A DNA stretch of 64,000 nucleotides from Enoplolaimus lenunculus. Lineage: Eukaryota > Nematoda > Enoplea > Enoplida > Thoracostomopsidae. The notes under the pieces are model-generated. The model had not been told where the DNA came from and searched no databases. It saw only the letters and a program-made list of their open reading frames with translations. Positions 46,795 to 59,571 of the stretch are shown one piece after another; positions within the stretch are counted from its first letter, which is position 1, and every line of letters starts with the position of its first letter. The stretch spans positions 1-64,000 of the forward strand of contig JASANG010002204.1 in NCBI GenBank assembly GCA_030248215.1, written 5' to 3'. A program made the translations under genes and the position numbers.

Positions 46795-47122
46795 ACATCC
46801 AGTGCAGTCACTAGCGAAGCCAGAGGGGGGCGGGGGTCCAGCGTACGCCCCCTTATCAGAAATTTTTTATGATAAAATGGCAAGGTCCCTTCCTGCTTTA
46901 CAATTTTTCCCATCAGACGATGTTTTGTAAAAAAAGACAAGGTCCCTAATTTTTTCCTCAGAAATAGTGTTGTTATAAAATGATGAGGTCTTTACCTTAA
47001 GTTTCACCATCAGAAAAGTTTTTGGTCATAAAATGATAAGATTTCTACCTTTACAATTTTTGCGTTTCATAACATTTGCCGCCACGCCTCACCCCGTCAG
47101 AAATTGCTGGATCCGCCGCTGA
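46795..47122. mobile_element. Non-autonomous element with four internal 60-bp repeats
   Basis: Left tgcagtcactagcgaagcca, right (inverted) tgcactcagcggcggatcca. Inside, a block with gataaaatggcaaggtcc, then catcagaa, is repeated about four times. Fragments of the same block lie at 12565-12690, and ggatccgcc-type ends lie at 11964, 34731 and 54336. Confidence 0.7.
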
Positions 47123-47254
47123 GTGCATTGGATTAAATGTAAGTGAACATATGCCTCAAATTCGACGTTCACAAGCCTCTCTATGTTAACTATTAATAAT
47201 AAAATCTCTCAAACCTGAAAAGTTGACTTTTATTGAATGTGGCATAAATTTTAA

Positions 47255-47765
47255 ATACATATTTTAAAAAACCAGTTGGGTCGCACCTAACCTACATACC
47301 TTTTAGATTGCACACAGTGAAGTTTAGGGTCCCACCATCCCATGAAACTCGAAAAAAGTAAGTTTCGAACAAATTTTTTAAATCATTCATTTGGTGTCAG
47401 AGTAGTTAACGTCTGGAACTCACTTCCAGAGTATGTCTCAAACAAACCCCTCGTGGAGGCACGGAGCGTAAGATCATTTAAAACTTTGTTGAAACAGGTA
47501 GACCTAAAAGCATACCTTCATCACGATTAAAACTGGTGATTTGTCATTTTTGGATCAACCCCTTACTCCAGCACACCATCGCAGAATTTTTGCCAAGTTA
47601 GATATAAGTAGGGCATGCCCTCTTTCTAACTTTTCCTTTATTTGGGCGTATTGCACACATTCAATGATTTTGTCAACTTGGCTGTGTTTGTACTATTTAT
47701 ACTAAATGCATATTGTGTCGTGCTTTCGGTCCAAATAAACTTCTTATTCTTATTCTTATTCTTAA
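47255..47765 (+). mobile_element. CR1-like LINE remnant, 3' end
   Basis: The frame from 47342 reads FGVRVVNVWNSLPEYV, then EARSVRSFKTLLKQVD, the conserved C-terminal tail of CR1/Rex-type LINE reverse-transcriptase polyproteins. A preceding segment (RLHTVKFRVPPSHETR, 47308-47356) is in another frame, with a run of six adenines at the break, so the copy carries a frameshift. After the stop at 47528-47530 there is a 3' UTR ending in (cttatt)n at 47740-47764, typical of these elements. The 5' part is missing. Confidence 0.8.
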
Positions 47766-50700
47766 TTGTCGGATCTTTAGAAATGACGGCATTAAGAAAT
47801 TTAAAAGCGCAAAATTAAGCATGCATACAATTATACGAACCAAAGATTAAAAAGTTTTTATCAAACAGTTAGGTCTAATTTTTAACGGGACAAGTTTTGT
47901 GCTTTTGACAGCGATTTTCCTAGTCGAACCCTGTGTCATTTCAGCTATTCCCGCTTGCAACCGCAACTGTCTTTTTTAATGTAACTCGTTTCAGAAAGCA
48001 ATTTTAGGCTTAAAATTTAACACTCGTGCAAATTTTAGCAAGATTTATCGATTGTGAGTAAAAATTTTCGGATTTAAGAGTTATTTGAATTTAGTGTTAC
48101 ATTTTAAGTCTCAGTATTTGAACTGCGAACTAAAAAGAGACAGCAATTGTATTACGTTTGTGACATACAATATAAGACGCCAGTATTCTAAAAAATTACA
48201 TTTTTCAATCTTTCAAACATGAAATTTACAATAATTTTCTCTTAAGAGATTTATTTGTTGTACAATCCTTGGGAAGCTATTCTTCAGAAATGTTCTTACG
48301 GTGCGCGCTGCTTGGGAAACATTTGATTTAGACTTACAAATAAATACAAAAAATTGTTTTATTTTAGCTACAGTAGGATAAGACAACTTTCCTCTATTTC
48401 TTACGCCTGGTTCTGTCTTCGGGCTTTTACGTTATCTCCTCATCAAAGCTCGCGTTTGTCCAAAAATGGTTCGATTTTGAAAATTTTTTGCATATTTGAG
48501 CTTCTCGTGATCTCCCTTGATCATTTCACGCCTAAATTCTCCATTGGACTATGCTGTGCCAGCTGCATCAAATGATATACAAAGTGTCAAAGTTTTTGAC
48601 AAAATGTTTCAAATTTAGTCGTGAAATGATCAGTTAAGGTCATGCAAAAATTTTCGAATCTGAGCCATGTTTAATCAAACGCGGGCTTTGGGGGTAACAG
48701 AAAAGACCCCTGTCTTCTGAGTAAATTGGTGTACTGAATGAAACGTTTCGAAAGATTTGGACATATCTAAACTCTCGTACACTCTTCCAAATCCAAGCTA
48801 AGTACGTTTGGATTAGGAAAAGGCTTGCATAAACCTAAGCCTTTTCCCAAGCGTAAGCTTGAGAAGGAACTTTAAGTGGGACGGAATTACAAGAGCCCAA
48901 GGTGGTGCTGTCAACTGCTAATACCTGCATATTGAACACAACCATTTTAGGCTGCGGGCTCTCATCTTAGATACCTTTATGTTTTGTTTGTTACAAGTTT
49001 ACTTTGAGAATTACAGAATCACAATAATTACTTATAATAAATAATTCAGCTTAAATTTAGCACTTTTAGCTCAAAGCGGTTAGTTCTAAAGGCATGGAAT
49101 AGCGTCCGCTTCTCTAGAAGCTTAATAATTCTAAGGGTTAATTAATATTTTGACATTTGACAATTGTTCAGTTTGAGCAAAACGGTTTTCGGCTGAAATC
49201 AAAAACGATCATATATTAGAAATGAGGCAAGTTATAGCTAAGCAAGTAAAACTAATTGTCTATTTTGTAGAATTCGAGTCTAAATTAGACTAGAAAGGTT
49301 ACTGGAGTTTTCACGAGTTACTGTAGAAAATAAAATTTTGCCCTCTGAAATAGCATGTGGAAATAAGGGCAAATTGATATTAGGACAAGCAAACTTAACA
49401 CTGGTTTCATTGGAAAGGATTACTATACAGAGTTATCCTTATGAGACATAAGCTGTGTAGTTTACTTATATAACTGATAAAAAAGCTGAAATGATTAAAC
49501 GGAATGCTCGAGAGTGTTTTGAAAGTTCGACTCCTTTCATGTGACATTTTTAAAAAATATTACACATACCGTTCAAGTGTGGCATTTTCTGTATTGAGAA
49601 AAGAAATGGTTTAAATATAATTGAAAAATTATAGAGAATAAGAGCTGGTTTATTATATGCTTCCATATTTCTTAATAATACAGACGTTTTCATTTGAAGC
49701 GAAACGAGCTATTTCCAATTGGGATTTAATATAGGAAACACTGAAAACAGACAACGAAAAATCAGAGGCTTAGACAAGATTTCATGCCCTGAAGATACAA
49801 CTGATCTTATATTTCTAGACTCAGCAAGACATTGTAAATATGAAACGCCTTTGTAAAAGTGCCTTTTCTTCGCGTTTCCAGAAGTTTTAAAGAGAGATAT
49901 ATCAGCCTTGTATTCGCCCTTGGTAGCTGGCTTTTACACACAAGTTGTTCGTGTACTATCTTCCAAACTCTACTTAATATGAAGGCGTCAGATTTAAATA
50001 AATTTTGCCGAATAATTTGCACATTTTTTCATTAATTAAATGCTGAAAAAACAATTTTAAACTACTCCGCTGCCATATCTACTTATACGTTCCCACGAGG
50101 CTTGAGATGTAACCGAGAACGCGTGGAACGATTATTCAACCGAAACTGTCGTTTCAATTAAAAGTACGCTGGATTGATTCGAATTTAACAAGTAAAGTAC
50201 CAGCTGCGAATTTCAGGGGATATATATTTCCGGATTTAGTGAAAAAACAAAGAAACCGCACTTTTACAGGCTTTAAAATAATCTGTTACATCTCTATGTT
50301 CAGTAAAATTATTTGTTCGCTACGCTATCTTGCAAATAAACACTTGCTTTAAGTTATTCCCTTCACAGTAAAATCCAGGCAACGCTCCTGAGTAAACGAC
50401 CCAATATCACTGTAAACATCCGTATTTATTGTGTTCGCTTTTTTCATTGGCTTTCATACATTACGTCTAAAACGTTTTGAAGTTTTTTTAAATTTTAATG
50501 GCTTCGTGGCTCCCATGAAAACTTTTGGTGTCCGTCAATTAATTTTTTACAGAAGCCGTTGTTTGATTGCACTGTACAAGAGTATTAAACTGAAACTTAG
50601 CTTTTTACTTGTTTAAATGGGTAATTTTGCAATTATTTACCAAGATGTGATTAGATATGTAGTACCGGACGTTTTTTCTTCTTGTATTAATTAAAAGTGT

Positions 50701-53700
50701 CACCGGACTCGTACCCAAGTGAAGTTCAGCCTTCCTTGAAAATTTTACCCTCCCCTAGAAAATTTCCAACCTTGCTTGTAAAATCAACAAAAACCCTTGT
50801 ATGCCCCTCTTAAAAAATTTTAGCCGGTCACCTACCAAGATGATCTGATTACAGGATAAGTGTCTTATTCCTGAATTTGTGAAATTCAGCATTTTGGTTA
50901 TTTGTTTAGGTTACCTCGAAGATAATTATATACTCCGACAAATTACTTCCAGAATCTGCCAGCGAAACCCAAAAAATTATCAAAAAGTAAAATATGACTG
51001 ATATAATCATTTTTTAAATCAAGAATACGGCCTCAGCAACCGCCGCCCCAAAATTGAAGAGGTGGTGTGCTCTATGAAACTTTCCAGATGGCTTATTGTT
51101 TTTCAAACTAATATGATGTCTAAAAACATCTAAACCACAATACCTAGGGGTTACACACCTAAAGTCCCCGTGGCATCGCCCTTGTCAAAGCCCATCTTAG
51201 ATGCCCCGCAGTCTAGTCTGCACCATCCCACCCAGCAGCTAAAATTTTAATTTTACCTCACAGCGGTACGCGAACAAATAATCTGCACCCTGAAAGCCTA
51301 TATTTGGCTAGACTTTTGCCAAATATGTTTGCAGTTTCTTATAGATTTCGCCCTCGTATGAGCTTGAAAACCAACCAGTCTGACTGGGTTATGACTGAGG
51401 AATTCTTTCCTCGGTGAGGTTCTCAAGTTTCAGCTTGAGCTTGAATAAAGGGAAGGAATTAGGCTGTTCTGTGGCTAACGGAATGTGGCTTTGGTTGCCG
51501 TAGACGATTTGGTTTAAAATTGCATCCTGGGTACAATTGCAAATTAGGATATGTAAATGCCATAATTATTTATGCCAGAGTTTAAATTGATGTATGTGAA
51601 GCAAATTATTAATATTAATAATTAATTTGCCTAGATAAAAATTATTAGCTACACCATTTTTAAGTGTTAAAACTGTTTGGAGTAATGTTTACTAATTTTG
51701 GTGTCGATTATGAATTTACAGGCTGATGCTAAAGCTGGGCCCGAAGATTTTTCAAAACATTTGGGGATGTTAATTTTTTAGCAATACTGTGGGCATAGAT
51801 GCGCAACACGGCGAACTATTGTTCCTACAATTATGGTGATAGGATGTACTAACAGCAATCGAAAGAATGACTCAGTGGTATCAGTCCTTAAGTGCTCAGA
51901 GTTAGGATTCTGGTAGCAGTCTATTCAAATCGATTCATTACCTGTACCGGCGGCAGATTTCTCACTTTTGGGTTTTTATTTGTTTGGCACAATTTATAAT
52001 TTTAAAGCAAATAAGTAATCGCCATGACGATCATTAAACGAGCTACAATTTCATTGGTGTTCCCGCATTCTAAGATGTATTCATATTCCACCAATCACCA
52101 GTTAATCAAATAGGCCAATGTTTCAGAATTGTACAATTGTCCGCTTTAAAATTCGCCGAAGGTATTGTGTTCGATGTGCGTTGGAAAGGTGTGAAATTTG
52201 AAACCTGTAGCGGTTTCTCATATCGAGTGTTTCAGGACCAATTGCACACTGATAAACGGATGCTACACAGTGTAAAACACGGCTATCGACGTCAACCATT
52301 TTTATCAATTTCAGATTATGAAAAGAGTCTTTTAACTGACAAATCCCTGTATTCTCCTTTATCATATTTGGGTTGTATATATACTTCTTACGCTCACCAT
52401 CAGTCCTTAATAACAGTTCGCTATATTCGTGCTAATTTGTGTTAGCTAAAGCAAAACTATTTACACGTCACTATGTATTAACTCATAATAATTATAATGT
52501 GCAAGAATAAGCTAATATGACGAGAATTTAAGCGTATGACGATGGTTTATATATGTACCCTAATTGGTATTCTGTAGGTTGATTTAGCAAAGAATATTAT
52601 CTAATGCTTGGGTGAGTCTCTAGTGTAGACTACAGAAAAATAAAACGAGTTCCTAGAGCGTGATTCAATGATTAACGGAGGAATGTGTCATATTTGTCGT
52701 TGAAAAAATTTAATACCAAAATTTTTTATAGCTGCTTAATACTCGCTACACTTTGTTTCCAATTTCAAAGCTCTGTGGGACATCCGATCCATAGATTTCA
52801 TTAGATCCACACCTGATTACCGAGTGGTCCGAGTGCATAAATTCTTCACTGAGCTGCTAAGGGCCAGCAGCCAGAAAGAGGCAGGAGTGCTCAGATCTCT
52901 CTGGAAAAATATTGCCCCCAAGAAAAGTGTCAGCCTCGCTCGTAACTTTGTTAAATTTATACATGCGCCATGTAAAAATATTTTGGCCTCACACAGTATT
53001 TTGAACTGGTTACAGGAAGGCATAAAGCTCTTGATTTAATGTACTTCAACGAACGTAGTTTAGATGGAATTTAGTCATATTTGTAGAAGAGTAGCCAGTT
53101 TTGTTGCGGAATTCAAAGATTTATCAGTTTCCGAATCAAATGAAAAATTATTGTTATTTGATTCGGAATCATTCCCGAAGTATTCTATTAACAGTAGCAA
53201 CAAATTTAGTAGTGTTCTATCCGCAAAGTCGTGGCTAGAAAAAACATCTAAAATATTGGTTTTTAAGTTATTGTCAGATAGCAAACGGCAGTGTTCATCA
53301 TGGCAGTGTGTATAATTGCTAAGTGGGGAACCGCGATATGCCACAGTGTGTCAGTATGACAGTTTCAATGGTTGTGAAATAACGCATTTTTCATATTTCC
53401 GTATTGGCACAATGGTAATTGATATCTTAAACAGTAAGTTCCTACCTGCAATAGGTTCTACTTAAAATTGAAGTTTTATACCTAAAATTTCTGAAGGAGA
53501 AATGTCTTTTAATTCGAGACAACTTTAATTGACCTAAAGATGTCTGCACCAGCTTGATTAAGAAATTGGAAAACAACATCGACACATGCAAACATTTGTT
53601 TCAGAATGTTTTAAAACAAATTTATCCTAAATTCAATGCATTGTCGCCAGAAATCTGACGCATATGACCCAAGTGTTGTTTAAACGAGGGTCAAATTTTA

Positions 53701-54364
53701 ATAAACACTTGAGTGTTTATAATTATTTATTCTCTCATACTGAAAATGCAATGTTTCCTGCTATTCAGGGGTGTGGGTTCTATCAATTATGTTGGAATTT
53801 TGCACCATTGCTTTGTAATTTGAGATTTATTAAATTTCAATAAAATTCATGTTTAAATTGTAGTTGGGCATGTTATCGGAGTACCAGAGTGATTTATAGC
53901 TTATATAAACGTTTTTACACATATCTAAAATATACAACATGGAGAAAAATTTAACTCCAGCTTTAATAGAAACTTTTACATTAATAAAGGAAGTAAGAGT
54001 AGATTAAGCGTATTCTTAAGCCTAAGCCTAAGCCTAAGCGTTGCAAAAATGAGTTCCTAAGCATAAGCCTAAGTCTAAGCCTAAGCAAAAAAGTAATCTA
54101 GAATCTAAACCTACTCTTTTATAGACCCACCAGAAAACTGGACGCCCATTAAAGTAACGTGGGCCAATATTTGAATGTTATCCCCAAGTATAAAGAGCGA
54201 TATTGGCTGCAGACGAGACTGATTAAATGTCTGGTTTGAAAGCTTTGGTAAACGGTTGCGAAATAAAGCACACTGAGTGCAAATAAGTTTATTACCTGTG
54301 AAATTTTGCCCCCCACCCACCCATTTTGAGATCCTGGATCCGCCGCTGATACCTTGTTAAAACT
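47766..54364. other. Gene-poor stretch
   Basis: A palindromic repeat at about 48470-48680 resembles 23160-23250. A family M2 fragment lies at 50712-50835. Bases 52137-53315 stay open in several frames on both strands (for example 52824-53039 plus and 53075-53344 minus) without any recognisable family, possibly a decayed gene or transposon. Confidence 0.45.
54010..54090. repeat. Telomere-like GCCTAA repeats
   Basis: Three perfect GCCTAA units followed by degenerate ones (taagcctaagcctaagcc at 54016-54036, then taagcctaagtctaagcc). GCCTAA is the C-strand of the nematode telomere unit TTAGGC. This is the densest of many such clusters in the window. Confidence 0.8.
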
Positions 54365-54365
54365 A

Positions 54366-54368
54366 ATG

Positions 54369-54409
<41 letters not shown>

Positions 54410-54435
54410 GATAATAATAATAATAATAAAGATGG

Positions 54436-54471
<36 letters not shown>

Positions 54472-54500
54472 GTAATAATAATAGTAGTAATATATAATAA
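54366..54500. repeat. (AAT)n microsatellite
   Basis: About 40 AAT/ATA units with a few interruptions. A TTA-rich stretch in opposite sense follows at 54695-54790, making a loose inverted pair around ggg/ttcccaaaatcc-like repeats at 54540-54660. Confidence 0.95.
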
Positions 54501-54800
54501 AATCAATAATACTTTTGATCATTATTACTATGTCCCGCGTATAGAATAGGCCTTTCCGAATTTCCAGGGTTATATTCCAATTTCCCAAAATCCCAATTTC
54601 CTGGGTAATATCTGAATTTCCCAAAATTCTAATTTCCAGGGATTTTGAGATTTATCCACGGATTTTGGGAGGGACCTGTTCAACACAAGGGCCATTATTA
54701 TTAGTTATTATTATTCATTATTATTACTAATACTATTATTATTACTATTATTATTATTTTTATGATTATTATTATTATTATTATATTATGTATTTTAAAT

Positions 54801-57800
54801 TGAACACGAGGTTTACTATGTGACTATCCTTGAAAATGTTAATGCTTGTCGCGTTTGTTAGAAATTTATTTTGAATGTACACTTACTCCAGCATTTGTTA
54901 GATTGTCGAAATTAAATTTAAGCTAACTTTAGAACATTGAGTGACTAAGCCGGGATAACAATAAATGTACAATAATTTGCTCCAGGACTTTTCATTTGCG
55001 CTCAACGGTATCGTAATTGGTTGATTCAACCTTCCAACAATAAATTATTTTTGATGAAATATACCTTGTCTCGATATCAGAAGATTCTGATGCACCCGAA
55101 CTTTCGGTGTGAAATCTGGTATTCACAAAACTTCTAAATAATCATTATACCCTCGGAAAACAAAACGCTGGCAATTCAAATATTGGGCCATAGCTAGCCA
55201 ATAGGGGGTCAAGAAGACTCCGTTTCTCTTGAAAAATTTTGCGTCTCTCTCCAGAAAATCTTCAAACTTGCTTGTAAGTCCGCTTAAAGTGAGCAGGCTA
55301 CGAGCTTATCCCCTTACTCATCATGAAAATTACATAGACTGCATTGGTGCAAATAGCTGGAAGCTGCTGTGCTTTGCAATTTACATTTTAGCACATTTTT
55401 ATTTATTTGCAATCTTGTAAAGCAAATAGCCTACTGCAAATAATTGTCTTATTTAGATTTACAATTAACAATTTGTATTCACACTATCTCGAGGCAGAAA
55501 CGGTTCAAGTGGCTTAATGGAATGTGTGACCCCACTAAAGCGAGTCTTCCGTAGCTGAAATTAAGAAATGTGCAGTTTGTGTAGTAAATGTATTTCGAGA
55601 AGCTTGCAAATTTTGTCACCCCATCGGTTTGAGTATTCTGCAAACTCCATTAGTGCTAAATCAATGTAAACAATACATGGGTCAGCATTTGTTGTTTTGC
55701 GAAAACGTTCACTTAAAATGGAAATTTGTAGATTTAAAGTAAGGTTATTAATACAACTTATAACTGAAATTAATAGTTTCGCACTGTTTTATGTAAGGAT
55801 GTTACAGAAAAGTGAAGGGCTCAATATGATTCTGCTTACGTTAGAATTAAGTTTATGTAAAATGCTTTGGCCCTGTCGACGTGGATCTTACTGTACAAAT
55901 TCGTTTGTAGTTGGAAATTTAAACAAATTTATTTTGCAGTTGAGACTGTTTATTTCTATTAACGAAGTTATTTATAAATTGGATATAGAATTATTATTAT
56001 TATTATGGTTATTATGATTATTATTACTTTGCACTTTGTAGACAGAACAAGCAAATTTTTCCAAATGCTGTCTCAATGAAGAAATTCAAATTGTGCGTTT
56101 AACAAAATTTACTCTACATTCAAAGTGTCCAATTGTCACCAGGTCCATTAAGTGTAAATTTTACTTTGACAATAGGAAAATTCTCTAAATTTGTATTTAC
56201 ATACACCTATATATAATATATAATTATGTATATTATAGTACACGTATATAGTAATATATACGAGACAATATAATTTTAAATATATATGTATATACTTTAA
56301 TATACTATTGTTATAAAATGTCAAATAAATCTAAAGGAACTAGGAAGCACAGACACTCTCTTATATGTCTAAAGTAATTTGTTCATTGTAATTCGATGTA
56401 TAATTTCCATTCATTCACTATGTACTCTGGCTTTATGCAAGCAAAAGGTTTCCCAGGTCGATGTGAAAGCAAGTGTGGATAGAATAAAAGTGCACTTTGG
56501 AAGTCTCAGTTGAAATAGCATTTACACAGCGTGTCAATTCTCAGCAGGAGAGTTGGTATATATACGCAATTATGGCTTCCATTGTTAATCGAGCATATTA
56601 TAAAATGAATGGAATTGTACTCACTGCTGAAAATGGTTTCTAAATTAAGAATATGAAATTTTAACATTTACTGACTCAGTATGGTCGCAGAGAAACGTGC
56701 TATTGTTATCTTTAGCTTTTAGGGTTGAAATGGAATAATTTTGACTAGCAAATTATCTTAAATTTTCAGTGACAAGTGTTCGAGTGGCCAATTGCTAATT
56801 GAAATCGTGTTTAGTATTGCAAACAGTAAATTTTATTAGTGAAATTATGTTATTTTCATTTTGTGATTGTTGTGTTTTCTTTTTACTTTAGTTATGATTA
56901 GTTTAAAATAATAATCTGGCTTTAAATAGAATAAAATTCACGAGATAAAGGTAAGTGTCACATGCGTGCTTGTAACATTTTTTAATTAATAAATTAAACT
57001 ACTGGGTAAGGGTTCAACCGTCAGTGCAGGGAAACTCTAAACGATATCTTGGAGAAATGTTTAATTGATCCACAGTTTTAAGATTTCGACACTGGAACAT
57101 GTCGGAAACTTGCATATTTTATGCAAAATGTTTGCTGCAAGGTCCAAAATTAGTAAGAATAAATAATACTTTCAAATGCGACATATAACCTAACTTATTG
57201 CTTCAACGACAGACTGGTTGTGGTGTTATACGTGAAGGCACAATTTGACCAAAGCTGTTCTAAATTGGCCTCCATCTACCGTTCAACCACGGGGACAGGG
57301 TTACAGTCGATGTTAAATTTAGCGAACCGGTTTATTATTTTAACAAACATTTTAAAAGAATTGCGCTATGTTGATAAAAGTTTCTTTTCTTCATGCAAGA
57401 AGTATTATTGTCGACATCTGGTATATGTTCCTCACTGTAGGGCGGTTGGCTGGAAGCAAGGGCGAAAATCCCTCAGTCTGAAAACTTATTATAGGTACTC
57501 AGACGTTTTAAGAACCAACAGCGTAGCTCGTGTATAATTGAATTTTTGAATGGCTTATACCCGAATAGTAGTAGTTAAGATGATTCATGCGGCAAGCAGT
57601 TTGTATACGACCATTTGAGAATGATTACAATTTAAATAAAACATGTATATTGGCAGTTACTCATCGGAAATATTTAAAGTATTTCATATTAAAATTGACA
57701 TATTTTGAGAGAAAACTCAAAATAGTGGTGAAGTATACCTATGTTCTTAAAGCTGAAATAAAGTCTGAACCTTTTTGCCTTCGGTTCAGATATTTTATTT

Positions 57801-58290
57801 TACAGTGACACATTTGTACTTTTCACTTTTTCTGTTATATTTTTTGCTTCATGTGCACAGTGTTATTTTTAAAACGTATACTTAAATATTCTTAAAAATT
57901 ATATTTTATAAAAAAACTTATACAATATTTTTTGAGGCGAGACTCATCGCCCATCTGCATACACGCGAAAGGCAACGGTACAAAATAACAAAGATTGTTA
58001 ATATTCGAAATTCTACGACAAAAAGTCAAAGTAACAAAACTAAAGTAAAATTTCGAAGCGATTTAAAATCTAATTCAAAACATGTCTCTGTAACCTAGTC
58101 AATCGACAGCGCTATTTGTGTTCCGTAAACTAGAACATGAGCAATCACTGTGTTTATTTTATCGTACTCCCACTAAGGTCGAGGTAATTAAGGCAACCGT
58201 CTGGCTTCTTCTGAAGCGGGGTTTAATTCAATTTGTTGCCCTAATTTAAACGGGGTCATTCCTGTCATATGCTTATAAGTTTCTGGCGTA
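54801..58290. other. AT-rich stretch, no gene recognised
   Basis: It contains a family M2 fragment at 55195-55312, a short (ATT)n at 55990-56025 and an alternating TA-rich tract at 56205-56310. An open frame at 57180-57537 (plus) is 119 codons long with no recognised motif. Confidence 0.45.
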
Positions 58291-58294
58291 GAAA

Positions 58295-58305
58295 GTGTTA
58301 TTATT

Positions 58306-58386
<81 letters not shown>

Positions 58387-58410
58387 GATGATGATGATGA
58401 TGATGATGAT
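58295..58410. repeat. (GTT)n-(GAT)n compound microsatellite
   Basis: About 27 perfect GTT units then seven GAT units. The homopolymeric Leu or Thr frames across it are products of the repeat. Confidence 0.97.
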
Positions 58411-58880
58411 TGTTTCGGTGCAGACACAAATTATAATCAGGAACGATGGTTCACTAGTTTTACAATTCAGTAGACTGAAATTAGTTTAAGGTTAATTGTT
58501 CAGGCTATGTATTATTAACAGCTGATTGAGAAAAACTCGGGCATGTTGACAGTAAACTCAGTTGTGCGCACGTCTAATTGTTTTGCTTTATAGTCACAAT
58601 TGTGGGCGCCTCCAGCATTTTGGTTCGGAGATCGTCATGACCATTGACTTACTGTATATGTTTGCGTGCAAGTCAATGTGTATCAGCTGACTTTTGGTTG
58701 TTAACAAAAATAAATTTGTCGAGTCGCCAAGCAAAAAAAATCATACTTATAAACGTTCACACAATACGAAGTGCATCACTTAATTTTTTAGACGGCGTTA
58801 AAAGAGTAGTGTTCGAAAAGTTGTCATATCTGTCTCGGCAAATTTCGCTCGTGCCCTCTACCAATTATTTCTTGTTGTAG

Positions 58881-59571
58881 GTACTGTTTTGATCTCTACC
58901 GTATTTGCACATAAGCGACCAGCAAATTTTCATATGGAACGCTGTGAAGGCGTAAGCTATGTTTGGACTAATAAACAAGGGCGTGGTCATAATTTTATTT
59001 CGGGCGAAGAGAACCTTGTGCAAGAATGTTTGACCTCCAGGGAGAGTGTAAAGTTATTCTCAACAAGAGGTGTAAAAGTGGGTAAAGTTTTCTTACCCGC
59101 GCTGCACTATACCCGCCGAAACCTTATTTTTTACCTGCTGTTAAACCGCGCAAAATTCCTTTACCGTTACCCGCCTTTACCCACCTTTGTTTTTCTTTAG
59201 CGTTCAATGCAATTGTGTAATTGGTGCATTGATGGTACTCGTTACTTTTTTAACTGATATGGTAAAAACAGTTTAAAAATTCAAGTTTTTCTGCATCATC
59301 TGGTTTCAAGTTTGTTATAGAAACTTTAAGCGGCTAAAGATTAGCAAATTTTTACCCGCACTTTGAAAATCTTTAACCGCGAATATTCCCGCTTCAAAAT
59401 TTTCTTGCCCGATCCGCGTTGTCTCGCGGGTAGCGTGAAGCTCTGTTCTTAACCCTGTCAAAAGTGCTTTGTTTACTTTCTCTAGATATTTCAGGTGGTG
59501 GTACATTCATTCATACTCGTCACCCTGTTTTCGCCCCTGTTAAGTCAACACCGTTTGATCCACATGTATAA
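58881..59571 (+). CDS. Two 3' exons of an unrecognised gene
   Basis: Exon 58881-59069 follows acceptor cttgttgtag and ends before gtgtaa, phase 1 to phase 1. Exon 59495-59571 follows acceptor gatatttcag and ends in TAA. Joined in phase, the peptide contains VFAHKRPANFHMERCEGV, SYVWTNKQGRGHNFISGEE, LTSRESVKLFSTR, then GGGTFIHTRHPVFAPVKS and TPFDPHV. The frame stays smooth across the junction, which supports a real intron. The intron carries cccgc-rich repeat DNA. Upstream exons were not found and I do not recognise the family. The stop may instead lie past a further donor (catgtataa). Confidence 0.45.

Noticed and set aside
54292-54624. Open frame with long Tyr and Leu runs
   Set aside because: It is a translation of the (AAT)n microsatellite.
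57180-57537. 119-codon open frame
   Set aside because: No domain pattern and no paired splice sites in a matching phase with the gene at 58881.
58188-58427. Poly-Thr and poly-Leu frames
   Set aside because: Translations of the (GTT)n tract on the two strands.
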